From an uncultured Bacteroidaceae bacterium (GTDB lineage Bacteria > Bacteroidota > Bacteroidia > Bacteroidales > Bacteroidaceae): a DNA stretch of 33,377 nt. The notes under the pieces are model-generated. The model was given only the letters and a program-made list of their open reading frames with translations. It was not told the origin of the DNA and made no database searches. Made by a program: the position numbers and the translations under genes. Positions 1-7,312 of this stretch are shown in pieces (the first letter of the stretch is position 1; each line of letters opens with the position of its first letter). The DNA lies in contig CALNGU010000020.1 in NCBI GenBank assembly GCA_939800445.1, positions 1 to 33,377 on the forward strand, read 5' to 3'.

Positions 1-207
1 CCACAGAGGCGGCGGGCGGCGGGAGCTTTCGTGCCATGGCGGGAGGCGGATGGCAATATTTACCTATCACCGACACCTCAAGGCGGCACATTTAAAAACG
101 GGGGCGGCGGGGGCAAGTCAAACTAAAATTATTTGGTCGTATGGAAGAAAATAACGTATTTTGCAATGCTACTAACAATCACACTCACAAAACAAGACAA
201 GGATAAG
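1..207. other. non-coding lead-in to galM
   Basis: No open frame with gene-like features is visible here. The first 120 bases are rich in GGCGG-type runs and carry no T tract. An AT-rich patch at about 120-140 (ATTATTTGG) resembles a degenerate Bacteroidota -7 box but lacks the TA half, so I do not call a promoter. The true promoter of the galactose operon may lie here or upstream of the window. Confidence 0.5.
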
Positions 208-1299
208 ATGGGAAACTACGCATTTCCAACCGCCAATAGGAGCGGACTCAAGAGAGAGGATTTCCAAAAGACCGTGGGCGGCAAACAGACTGATTTGTAC
301 ATATTAAAGAATAGGTCGGGCGCGGAGCTGTGCGTCACCAACTATGGCGCAATCGTGCCTGCCATCATGATGCCCGACAAGGAGGGACGCTTCGCAAGCG
401 TCGTGCTGGGGCATGACAACATCGATGCGGTCATCGGCAGCCCGGAGCCGTTCCTCGGCTCGACGATTGGGCGGTATGGCAACCGCATCGCCAAGGGGCG
501 GTTCACGCTCGACGGCAAGCAATACAATCTCAACATAAACAACGGTCCCAACTCGCTGCATGGCGGGCCGGAGGGCTTCCACCGCGCCGTGTGGGATGCC
601 GAGGCGGTTGACGCGCAGACACTCGTCCTGAGGCACGTCTCGCCCGACGGGGACGAGGGTTTCCCCGGCAAGGTGGAGGTGGAGATGACCTACCGCCTGA
701 CGGATGACAATGAGTTTGTCATCGAATATGCAGCCAAGGCGGACAGGACCACTATCATCAACCTGACCAACCACGCCTTTTTCAACCTCGCCGGCATCGG
801 CGACCCGACACCGAGAGTGGAGGACGACGTGGTGACAATCAATGCCGACCATTTCATCCCTATCGACGAGACATCCATCCCGACGGGCGAGGTGCTGAGG
901 GTCGAGGGGACACCGATGGACTTCCGCCAACCGCACCGCGTCGGCGAAAGGATAAACGATGACTACGAACAGCTCAGGATAGGGCGCGGCTACGACCACT
1001 GCTATGTGCTCAACAAGGCTGAGGCTGGCGAACTGACATTCGCCGCCAAGTGCCACTGCCCCGCGAGCGGCAGGACGCTGGAAGTCTACACGACCGAGCC
1101 GGGCGTGCAACTCTACACCGGCAACTGGCTGGGAGGCTTCGGCGGGGCGCACGGGGCGACGTTCCTGGAGAGGAGCGCGATATGCTTTGAGGCGCAGCAT
1201 TTCCCCGACACGCCCAACCGCCACTACTTCCCCCCTTGCAGGCTTGAGCCGGGGATGACCTACAGGCAGACGACCGTCTATAAATTCGGCGTGGAATGA
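208..1299 (+). CDS. galM: aldose 1-epimerase (galactose mutarotase)
   Basis: This enzyme interconverts the alpha and beta anomers of galactose and glucose, giving GalK its alpha-D-galactose substrate in the Leloir pathway. At 363 residues it has the usual galactose-mutarotase length. Family landmarks are visible: NSLHGG with His118, the catalytic-type NLTNHAFFNLAG with His189, GYDHCYVL near 261, and FEAQHFPDTPN carrying the probable base Glu328. The frame stays open upstream to a TTG at 133, but that extension gives an unconvincing N-terminus. ATG 208 begins the conserved part, so I use it. It is first of three genes (permease 47 bp downstream, then galK), a standard Bacteroides arrangement. 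Most likely cytoplasmic. Confidence 0.93.
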   Translation: MGNYAFPTANRSGLKREDFQKTVGGKQTDLYILKNRSGAELCVTNYGAIVPAIMMPDKEGRFASVVLGHDNIDAVIGSPEPFLGSTIGRYGNRIAKGRFTLDGKQYNLNINNGPNSLHGGPEGFHRAVWDAEAVDAQTLVLRHVSPDGDEGFPGKVEVEMTYRLTDDNEFVIEYAAKADRTTIINLTNHAFFNLAGIGDPTPRVEDDVVTINADHFIPIDETSIPTGEVLRVEGTPMDFRQPHRVGERINDDYEQLRIGRGYDHCYVLNKAEAGELTFAAKCHCPASGRTLEVYTTEPGVQLYTGNWLGGFGGAHGATFLERSAICFEAQHFPDTPNRHYFPPCRLEPGMTYRQTTVYKFGVE

Positions 1300-1346
1300 C
1301 ACCGGGCGACTAATCGAGAACATTAATCAAAACAATAAAACTAATC

Positions 1347-2636
1347 ATGAGCAATTCTAAAAGACAATGGGGTGCGATCGTCATCATGATCGCACTGTTC
1401 GCCATGATTGCCTTTGTGACAAACCTCTGTTCACCGATGGCAATCATCGTCAAAAACAGTTTCGGTGCAAGCGACGCCCTTGCACAGATAGGCAATTTTG
1501 GCAACTTCATCGCCTATCTCGTAATGGGTATCCCGGCCGGTATGCTTATCGCCAAGTATGGATACAAGAAAACAGCCCTCATCGGCTTGCTCATCGGCAT
1601 CATCGGCGTACTCGTGCAATGGATGAGCGGTCATGTGGGCAAGGACAGCGCATTCCTCGTCTATCTGATCGGTGCATTCATCTCAGGTTTCACGATGTGT
1701 ATCCTCAACGCTGTGGTAAACCCGATGCTCAACATCCTTGGTGGTGGCGGCAACAGGGGCAACCAATTGATACAGATCGGCGGCGTGTTTAACAGTGCGG
1801 CTGCCGTGGCAGTATATATCATCATGGGTGCTCTCATCGGTGATGCTGCCAAAGCGCACATCACAGACGCAACACCGGCATTGATGATTGCTTTGGGTGT
1901 GTTTGTCATCGGATTCATCGGGTTGCTTTTCACAAAGGTCGAAGAGCCAAAGCAAGCCCCTGTCAATGTCAGCCTCATAAAGGGCGCAATGAAGTACCGC
2001 CACTTCGTGCTTGGTGTCCTTGCCATATTCCTTTATATGTGCGTCGAGGTCGGTACTCCTTCCTATATGTTGCTCTACATGACCAGCGACCCCACCAGTG
2101 CTACGCCGGGGCTTGGCATGGATGCCGGAGTGGCGGGACTGATAGTGGCGGTCTACTGGTTCATGATGCTCGTAGGCCGCTTCATCGGTGGTGCAATCGG
2201 AGGCAAGGTTTCCAGCCGTGCCATGATTACGACGGCTGCGACAATCAGCATAATCCTGCTCCTCTTCGGTATGTTCGCCCCTGCAACAATGACTACCAAT
2301 GTGCCGGGCGTTGACTGGGCTAACCTCAATCTGATTTGGACCGAAGTGCCTGTCAGCATATTCGCCTTCATCCTCGTGGGACTTTGCACCAGCGTTATGT
2401 GGGGCGGCATCTTTAACTTGGCAGTCGAGGGGCTGGGCAAGTACACGGCGATTGCAAGCGGCATATTCATGACGATGGTCTTCGGCGGCGGGATACTCGT
2501 GCCGTTGCAAGGTTGGATCGCAGACGCTACGTCAAGCTACATGACAAGTTACTGGTTGGTACTGTTCTGCGCAGCCTACATCCTCTTCTACGCCCTTGTC
2601 GGCAGCCGCCCGTCAAGCAAGCAGTTGCAGAGATAA
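1347..2636 (+). CDS. gluP: glucose/galactose MFS permease (FHS family)
   Basis: A 429-residue membrane protein with about twelve hydrophobic segments, matching the fucose-galactose-glucose:H+ symporter branch of the major facilitator superfamily. Visible family features are the N-terminal helix with FVTNLCSPM, the glycine-rich IPAGMLIAKYGYKK loop after helix 2, and a central cytoplasmic loop of lysine and proline residues (KVEEPKQAP) separating two six-helix halves. Its place between galM and galK strongly suggests galactose and/or glucose import across the inner membrane. The exact sugar cannot be read from sequence. Start ATG 1347 directly precedes a short polar stretch and the first helix. 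No separate promoter is seen in the 47-bp gap after galM, so co-transcription is likely. Confidence 0.9.
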   Translation: MSNSKRQWGAIVIMIALFAMIAFVTNLCSPMAIIVKNSFGASDALAQIGNFGNFIAYLVMGIPAGMLIAKYGYKKTALIGLLIGIIGVLVQWMSGHVGKDSAFLVYLIGAFISGFTMCILNAVVNPMLNILGGGGNRGNQLIQIGGVFNSAAAVAVYIIMGALIGDAAKAHITDATPALMIALGVFVIGFIGLLFTKVEEPKQAPVNVSLIKGAMKYRHFVLGVLAIFLYMCVEVGTPSYMLLYMTSDPTSATPGLGMDAGVAGLIVAVYWFMMLVGRFIGGAIGGKVSSRAMITTAATISIILLLFGMFAPATMTTNVPGVDWANLNLIWTEVPVSIFAFILVGLCTSVMWGGIFNLAVEGLGKYTAIASGIFMTMVFGGGILVPLQGWIADATSSYMTSYWLVLFCAAYILFYALVGSRPSSKQLQR

Positions 2637-2655
2637 GCATATAAGATTACAACCC

Positions 2656-2701
2656 GAAAGCCCGGCGGTCGTGCAGCCAACGTTGCCGCCGGCGGGCTTT
2701 C
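2656..2701 (+). promoter_or_regulatory. intercistronic stem-loop between permease and galK
   Basis: GAAAGCCCG at 2656-2664 pairs perfectly with CGGGCTTTC at 2693-2701. An inner GCGG/CCGC helix extends the stem with a small bulge. No T tract follows, so it is not a canonical terminator. It sits 28 bp before the galK start and could be an attenuator, an mRNA processing or stability element, or a weak terminator. Confidence 0.6.
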
Positions 2702-2729
2702 CCAGTTCAAACCATAAACAACAGACATC

Positions 2730-3881
2730 ATGGACTCATCATTCGTAAGATCTAAGTTCAAGAAACACTTCAACGACCAAGAGGGGACGCAATATTTCTC
2801 CCCCGGTCGCATCAACCTCATCGGCGAGCACACGGACTATAATGGCGGGTTCGTCTTCCCCGGCGCGATTGACAAGGGGATAATGGTCGAGATGCGCTTC
2901 AACGGGCTGGACAAGGTGCGGGCATACTCAATCGACATGAAAGACTACGTCGAGTTCGGCCTCCGCGAGGAAGACGCGCCGCGCACCAGCTGGGCGAGGT
3001 ACATCTTCGGCGTTTGCAGGGAAATCATCAAACGCGGGCATGAAATCAAATGCTTCGACACAGTCTTCGCCGGCGACGTGCCACTCGGGGCGGGGATGTC
3101 ATCGTCGGCAGCATTGGAGAGTGCCTACGCATTCGGCATCTGCGACATGAACGGCATCGAGATGGATAAATTTGAACTGGCCAAGATAGGGCAGGCAACC
3201 GAGCACAACTACTGCGGAGTGATGTGCGGCATCATGGACCAATTCGCATCAGTGTTCGGCCGCAAGGACAGCCTCATGCGGTTGGACTGCCGCAGCCTCG
3301 AATACCAGTACTATCCATTCAAGCCCGAAGGCTACAGGTTGGTGCTCCTCGACTCGGTCGTCAAGCATGAACTGGCATCGTCGGCCTACAACAAACGCCG
3401 CCAATCGTGCGAGGCCGTCGTCAAGGCCATCAAGCAGAGGCATCCCGAGGTCGAATTCCTGCGCGACGCCGATGCCGCCATGCTCGCCGAGGTGAAGGGT
3501 GAAGTGAGCGCAGAGGACTATATGCGCGCCGAGTACGTCATCGAGGAAATCCAGCGCGTGCTCGATGTCTGCGACGCATTGGAGCGTGGCGACTACGAGA
3601 CAGTCGGGCAGAAAATGTACGAGACGCACCACGGCATGAGCAAACTCTACGAAGTCAGCTGCGAGGAACTCGACTTCCTCAACGACATAGCCAAGGAGAA
3701 TGGCGTGACCGGTTCGCGCGTCATGGGCGGCGGCTTTGGAGGCTGCACCATCAACCTCGTCAAGGCCGAGTTCTATGACCAGTTCATCGCCGACGCCAAA
3801 AAGAGATATGCCGAGCGTTACAAACGTCTTCCCAAAGTCTACGACGTGGTCATCTGCGACGGCTCGCGCCGCGTGGAGTGA
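2730..3881 (+). CDS. galK: galactokinase
   Basis: A GHMP-family kinase that phosphorylates alpha-D-galactose to galactose-1-phosphate with ATP in the cytoplasm. Its 383 residues are normal for GalK. All three family motifs are present: the galactokinase signature PGRINLIGEHTDY at 25-37, the phosphate-binding loop VPLGAGMSSSAALE at 117-130, and the C-terminal GSRVMGGGFGGCT near 330. The catalytic aspartate is probably Asp170 in CGIMDQF. It is the last gene of the cluster; galT is not adjacent, so the uridylyl transfer step must be encoded elsewhere. A hairpin precedes the gene and a strong intrinsic terminator follows 23 bp after the stop. Confidence 0.97.
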   Translation: MDSSFVRSKFKKHFNDQEGTQYFSPGRINLIGEHTDYNGGFVFPGAIDKGIMVEMRFNGLDKVRAYSIDMKDYVEFGLREEDAPRTSWARYIFGVCREIIKRGHEIKCFDTVFAGDVPLGAGMSSSAALESAYAFGICDMNGIEMDKFELAKIGQATEHNYCGVMCGIMDQFASVFGRKDSLMRLDCRSLEYQYYPFKPEGYRLVLLDSVVKHELASSAYNKRRQSCEAVVKAIKQRHPEVEFLRDADAAMLAEVKGEVSAEDYMRAEYVIEEIQRVLDVCDALERGDYETVGQKMYETHHGMSKLYEVSCEELDFLNDIAKENGVTGSRVMGGGFGGCTINLVKAEFYDQFIADAKKRYAERYKRLPKVYDVVICDGSRRVE

Positions 3882-3904
3882 CACACCGCCAGACCGCAAC
3901 TACG

Positions 3905-3944
3905 GCGGCGTGCAGGGCGACCGGGCCTTGCACGCCGCTTTTTT
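3905..3944 (+). terminator. intrinsic terminator of the gal operon
   Basis: A 14-bp stem (GCGGCGTGCAGGGC pairing with GCCTTGCACGCCGC, one G-U pair) closes a six-base loop and is followed at once by six Ts. It lies 23 bp downstream of the galK stop codon. Confidence 0.93.
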
Positions 3945-4083
3945 CATGCCAACTCCCCCACTCCAGCCGCACAGCCGCGCCCCCGGCAACACACCACACC
4001 GCGACACTCACGGCAAGCCGCCGGACATAAAACCCGCCCACGTCAGACACAAACCCCAAAGACACCAGACACAAAGTTGCAAG

Positions 4084-4199
4084 AGGTCAGAGGCAAAGTA
4101 TATTCAAAAGTTTTGTTTATATATTCAAAACTTCTGTTTATATAAACAAAAGTTTTGTTTTAATATTCAGAAGTTTTGTTTTTACTTTTGGTCTGACCT
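4084..4199. repeat. array A: four 21-bp palindromic repeats in an inverted frame
   Basis: Four tandem 21-bp units run at 4101-4121, 4122-4142, 4143-4163 and 4164-4184. Their centres read CAAAAGTTTTG, CAAAACTTCTG, CAAAAGTTTTG and CAGAAGTTTTG, so each is a dyad or near-dyad. The block is bracketed by AGGTCAGA (4084-4091) and its exact complement TCTGACCT (4192-4199). Units 2 and 3 together hold a 32-bp near-perfect palindrome at 4126-4157. The array is far richer in A and T than its surroundings. The core recurs as array B near 9.65 kb. Confidence 0.92.
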
Positions 4200-4242
4200 T
4201 ATGGAGGTTTATGCCTGACGATATGGAAGTTTATGCCAGGCA
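4199..4242. repeat. pair of 22-bp tandem repeats
   Basis: Two adjacent 22-bp units (4199-4220 and 4221-4242) share TATGGA-GTTTATGCC with a few differences. They directly abut the right inverted arm of array A and keep a near-identical period with an unrelated sequence. Confidence 0.65.
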
Positions 4243-4353
4243 TCATGGGAACAGACACCAGACATCACAGGCACAGAGACGCACAGAGGGGCAGGATTTA
4301 CTAATTCATTCTAAATAATCCCCACGACCGCCACGGGCAGGCACGCCTATAAT

Positions 4354-4361
4354 TATATTTG
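4354..4361 (+). promoter_or_regulatory. -7 promoter box for the M3 peptidase operon
   Basis: TATATTTG fits the Bacteroidota -7 consensus TAnnTTTG exactly. It ends 17 bp before the ATG at 4379, implying a leader of roughly 14 nucleotides. No clear TTG is seen at the -33 position. Confidence 0.75.
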
Positions 4362-4378
4362 CACACAAAACGACGAGA

Positions 4379-6424
4379 ATGATGACAAAGAGCGACAATC
4401 CATTCATAAACAGAGACTGGGGCACGCCCCACGGGACTATCCCGTTTGACAAAATACATTACGAGCACTACGAGGAGGCCATCGAATTAGGGATGAAGGA
4501 GGAGATGGACGAAATCGCACGCATCACCGCCAACCCAGACACCCCGACATTCGCCAACACGGTGCTTGCCATCGAGCAGGCGGGCGAGACGCTCGAGGTG
4601 GCGACAACGGTGCTGGGCAACCACCTCAGTGCGCTGGCGACCGACGAGCTGCACGCCATCGCTGAGAGGGTGATGCCGAGGCTGACGGCGCACTCTAACA
4701 AAATAATGCTCGACAAGGCCCTCTTCGAGCGGGTCAAGCACGTCTGGGAAGGAATGGACGCTGCCGGTCTCGACGAGGAGCAGAGGATGGTGACGGACAA
4801 ACTGTACAAGTCGTTCACGCGCAACGGCGCACTGCTCGACGAGAAACAGAAGGAGGACTACGACGCCATCACGCAAGAGCTGAGCCTGCTCAGCCTCACA
4901 TTCGAGCAGAACAACCTCAAGGACAAAAACCGCTTCACCCTGCACGTGACAGATGCAGGCGAACTGGCGGGCATCCCCGACAGCATCCATGCCCTTGCCG
5001 CCGACAAGGCACGCGAGCGGGGCGTTGACGGATGGACGTTCACGCTGGATGCGCCGATGTACGTGCCGTTCATGCGCTATGCCGCCAACCGCGAGCTGCG
5101 CCGCAGGATGTATGTCGCCTACAACACCATCTCGGCCAAGGGCGACGAGCTTGACAACAAAGAGACCGTGCGCCGCACCGTCAACCTCCGCCGCAAGGTG
5201 GCAGGGATGCTCGGCTACGGGACTTTCGCCGAGTACGTGCTGGCAAACCGCATGGCCGAATGCACCGCCAACGTCTACGCGATGCTCGACACGCTGGCCG
5301 GCAACTATATGCCGCTGGCGCGGGAAGAATACGAGAGGGTCAAGGCCCTTGCCCGCGAGACGGACGGGCTGGACGAAGTGATGCCGTGGGACTGGAGCTA
5401 TTACTCGGAGAAACTGAGGAAAAAGGAATATGACCTCGACGAGGAGGAGGTCAAGGAGTACTTTGAGCTGAACGAGGTCATCCGTGGCGTGTTCGGCCTT
5501 GCGACACGGCTCTACGGGCTGACGTTCAAGGCGAATGCGGCAATCCCCGTCTATGCCGACGGCGTAAAGGCATTCGAGGTCTACGACGGCGACGGGCGGT
5601 TCATGGCAATGCTCTACACCGACTTCCACCCACGTGCCACCAAGCAGTCGGGTGCGTGGATGACCGAGTACCGCCCGCAGTGGCGCGACGCGGCAGGCGA
5701 CCACCGTCCCCATGTCTCGCTGGTGATGAACTTCAACCCACCGACCGACGGCAAACCGTCATTGCTCACACATGACGAGGTCAACACTTTCCTCCATGAG
5801 TTCGGCCATGCCCTGCACGGGATGTTGTCAGACGTGACCTACCGCAGCATCAGCGGCACGAGCGTCTACCGCGACTTCGTGGAGCTGCCGTCACAGTTCA
5901 TGGAGAACTACTCGACCGAGAGCGCATTCCTCAACACCTTTGCCCGCCACTACCAGACAGGCGAGCCGATGCCCGAAGCGTTGATTGAGAAAATCAAAAA
6001 GGCCGAGAACTTCAATGTGGGATATGCCTGCACGAGGCAGGTGTCACTCGCCGCGCTCGACATGGCATGGCACGACAGGGACGAAGACTTCGAGGGCGAC
6101 GTGGAGCAATATGAAAAGCAAGTGTTCGCCAAGTACGCCGTCCTGCCCCAAGTGGAGGGGACGATGATGAGCACACAGTTCGGGCACATCTTCTCGGGAG
6201 GCTATGCAGCAGGCTACTACGGCTACAAATGGGCGGAGATACTCGACGCGGACGCATTCGCCAAGTTCAAGGAGAACGGCATCTTCGACCAGACAACCGC
6301 GCAATCATTCCGCGACAACATCCTCTCGCGGGGCGGTGCCGAGCATCCGATGACCCTCTATGTCAAGTTCCGAGGCCGCAAGCCCACCATCGACGCACTG
6401 CTCAAAAGGAACGGAATCAGATGA
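4379..6424 (+). CDS. dcp: M3 family zinc metallopeptidase, peptidyl-dipeptidase Dcp-like
   Basis: An M3 (thimet oligopeptidase/Dcp) metallopeptidase that trims short peptides. The zinc site is explicit: HEFGH with His473, Glu474 and His477, followed by the third ligand Glu502 in DFVELPSQFMENY. Downstream GYAAGYYGYKW is the substrate-binding tyrosine/glycine loop typical of the family. At 681 residues the length matches Dcp. No signal peptide is visible at the N-terminus (MMTKSDNPFINRDW), so cytoplasmic action on peptides is most likely, although some relatives are exported. ATG 4379 is followed by a second ATG at 4382, and either could be used. It has its own -7 box and opens a five-gene operon; its stop overlaps the next start as ATGA. 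Dcp versus oligopeptidase A cannot be settled by eye. Confidence 0.93.
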   Translation: MMTKSDNPFINRDWGTPHGTIPFDKIHYEHYEEAIELGMKEEMDEIARITANPDTPTFANTVLAIEQAGETLEVATTVLGNHLSALATDELHAIAERVMPRLTAHSNKIMLDKALFERVKHVWEGMDAAGLDEEQRMVTDKLYKSFTRNGALLDEKQKEDYDAITQELSLLSLTFEQNNLKDKNRFTLHVTDAGELAGIPDSIHALAADKARERGVDGWTFTLDAPMYVPFMRYAANRELRRRMYVAYNTISAKGDELDNKETVRRTVNLRRKVAGMLGYGTFAEYVLANRMAECTANVYAMLDTLAGNYMPLAREEYERVKALARETDGLDEVMPWDWSYYSEKLRKKEYDLDEEEVKEYFELNEVIRGVFGLATRLYGLTFKANAAIPVYADGVKAFEVYDGDGRFMAMLYTDFHPRATKQSGAWMTEYRPQWRDAAGDHRPHVSLVMNFNPPTDGKPSLLTHDEVNTFLHEFGHALHGMLSDVTYRSISGTSVYRDFVELPSQFMENYSTESAFLNTFARHYQTGEPMPEALIEKIKKAENFNVGYACTRQVSLAALDMAWHDRDEDFEGDVEQYEKQVFAKYAVLPQVEGTMMSTQFGHIFSGGYAAGYYGYKWAEILDADAFAKFKENGIFDQTTAQSFRDNILSRGGAEHPMTLYVKFRGRKPTIDALLKRNGIR

Positions 6425-6864
6425 TGAGACACCTCACCATATATATAATGATATGCATCGCCGCCCTGTGCTTCCACTCGTGCAGCCCCGAGGATGACAT
6501 CAATGGCATCTTCGTCGGCAAGACATGGAAGCTGAGCAACATCTGCAACGACAAGGACGCGCCGATGCTCAGCCAGGACGATGTCGATCAGGTGAACGTG
6601 GGGGGACGCTTCGTCATCACATTCAGCGAAAGCACATTCACCGCCCGGGCAACGACGATGGAGGTCGAGGGCACATGGCAGGCGGTGAACGACGGCAACG
6701 CATTCGCCGTCACCATCACGAAGACCGACGGGACAGAAAGCACGGCACTCGGCAACCGCTTCATCGAGATGCTGAGAGGCAGCAGCTACTACCAGGCAGA
6801 CTACAACACACTCCAGCTCTACAACGAGGGGAGGACGGAATACCTACTATTCAGACTACAGTGA
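6421..6864 (+). CDS. small lipoprotein, possibly DUF4847-like
   Basis: A 147-residue protein starting with MMRHLTIYIMICIAALCFHSC, a lipoprotein signal with the lipidated Cys in FHSC near residue 21. The mature part includes GKTWKLSNIC, a run of beta-type sequence (RFVITFSESTFTARATTMEVEGTW) and a C-terminal YNTLQLYNEGRTEYLLFRLQ. This looks like a small beta-rich META- or lipocalin-like fold. I think it resembles the Bacteroidales family DUF4847, but that is memory, not a search. The start is ATG 6421 (overlapping the M3 peptidase stop) or ATG 6424. The frame is open further upstream inside the peptidase gene, but only this start gives a lipobox. Function unknown; probably membrane-anchored. 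Confidence 0.85.
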   Translation: MMRHLTIYIMICIAALCFHSCSPEDDINGIFVGKTWKLSNICNDKDAPMLSQDDVDQVNVGGRFVITFSESTFTARATTMEVEGTWQAVNDGNAFAVTITKTDGTESTALGNRFIEMLRGSSYYQADYNTLQLYNEGRTEYLLFRLQ

Positions 6865-6868
6865 AATC

Positions 6869-7312
6869 ATGGAAAAGGACAGCAAACAGACAGAATTGGA
6901 CAAGAGGTATATGCGGATGGCAATCATCTGGTCGGAAAACTCCTACTGCCGCCGCCGCAAGGTCGGTGCGCTCATCGTCAAGGACAAGATGATCATCTCG
7001 GACGGATACAACGGCACGCCTGCCGGTTTCGAGAATATCTGCGAGGACGATGACAACAAGACTTTGCCCTACGTGCTCCACGCAGAGGCCAACGCCATAA
7101 CGAAAATCGCCTGCTCTAACAATTCGAGCCGGGGCGCGACACTCTACGTCACCGACGCGCCGTGCATCGAATGCTCAAAACTCATCATACAGGCCGGCAT
7201 CAAGCGCGTGGTCTACGCCAAGAAATACCGCCTTGAGGACGGCATCAACCTGCTGAGACGCGCAAACATCGAAGTGGAACAACTCGAAACAGACATCAAC
7301 GATGAACATTAA
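6869..7312 (+). CDS. dCMP deaminase
   Basis: A zinc-dependent cytidine/deoxycytidylate deaminase of 147 residues that would convert dCMP to dUMP, feeding dTMP synthesis. The zinc/catalytic motif HAE is at His71 and Glu73, and the second half PCIEC supplies Cys99 and Cys102. SDGYNGTPAGF near 44-54 is typical of dCMP deaminases and the ComEB subgroup rather than of free cytidine deaminase or TadA. It starts 4 bp after the lipoprotein stop and its 3' end overlaps the next gene by 11 bp, so translation is probably coupled. Cytoplasmic. The neighbouring formyl-THF cyclo-ligase fits a thymidylate/one-carbon theme. Confidence 0.94.
   Translation: MEKDSKQTELDKRYMRMAIIWSENSYCRRRKVGALIVKDKMIISDGYNGTPAGFENICEDDDNKTLPYVLHAEANAITKIACSNNSSRGATLYVTDAPCIECSKLIIQAGIKRVVYAKKYRLEDGINLLRRANIEVEQLETDINDEH

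Larger units (their letters stand above)
3945..4350. other. gap between galK terminator and M3 peptidase promoter
   Basis: Apart from array A and the adjacent 22-bp repeat pair, this stretch has no credible gene. The flanks at 3990-4080 and 4245-4320 are rich in CAGACA/CACAGA-like words. An open frame crosses the region, but its protein is just the translated 21-bp repeat (recurring QKFCLY/QNFCLY) and resembles no coding sequence. Confidence 0.7.

Noticed and set aside
133-207. N-terminal extension of galM from TTG 133
   Set aside because: It gives a poor signal-like sequence from a rare start codon. The mutarotase fold is complete from ATG 208.
304-1323. 339-codon minus-strand frame opposite galM
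   Set aside because: It is antisense to a well-supported gene. Long shadow frames are expected in GC-rich coding DNA; several others of the same kind (for example 4487-5713 and 1683-2510 on the minus strand) were dropped for the same reason.
3736-4218. Open reading frame of 160 codons after galK
   Set aside because: It overlaps galK in another frame, passes through the terminator, and its C-terminal part is only the translated 21-bp repeat.
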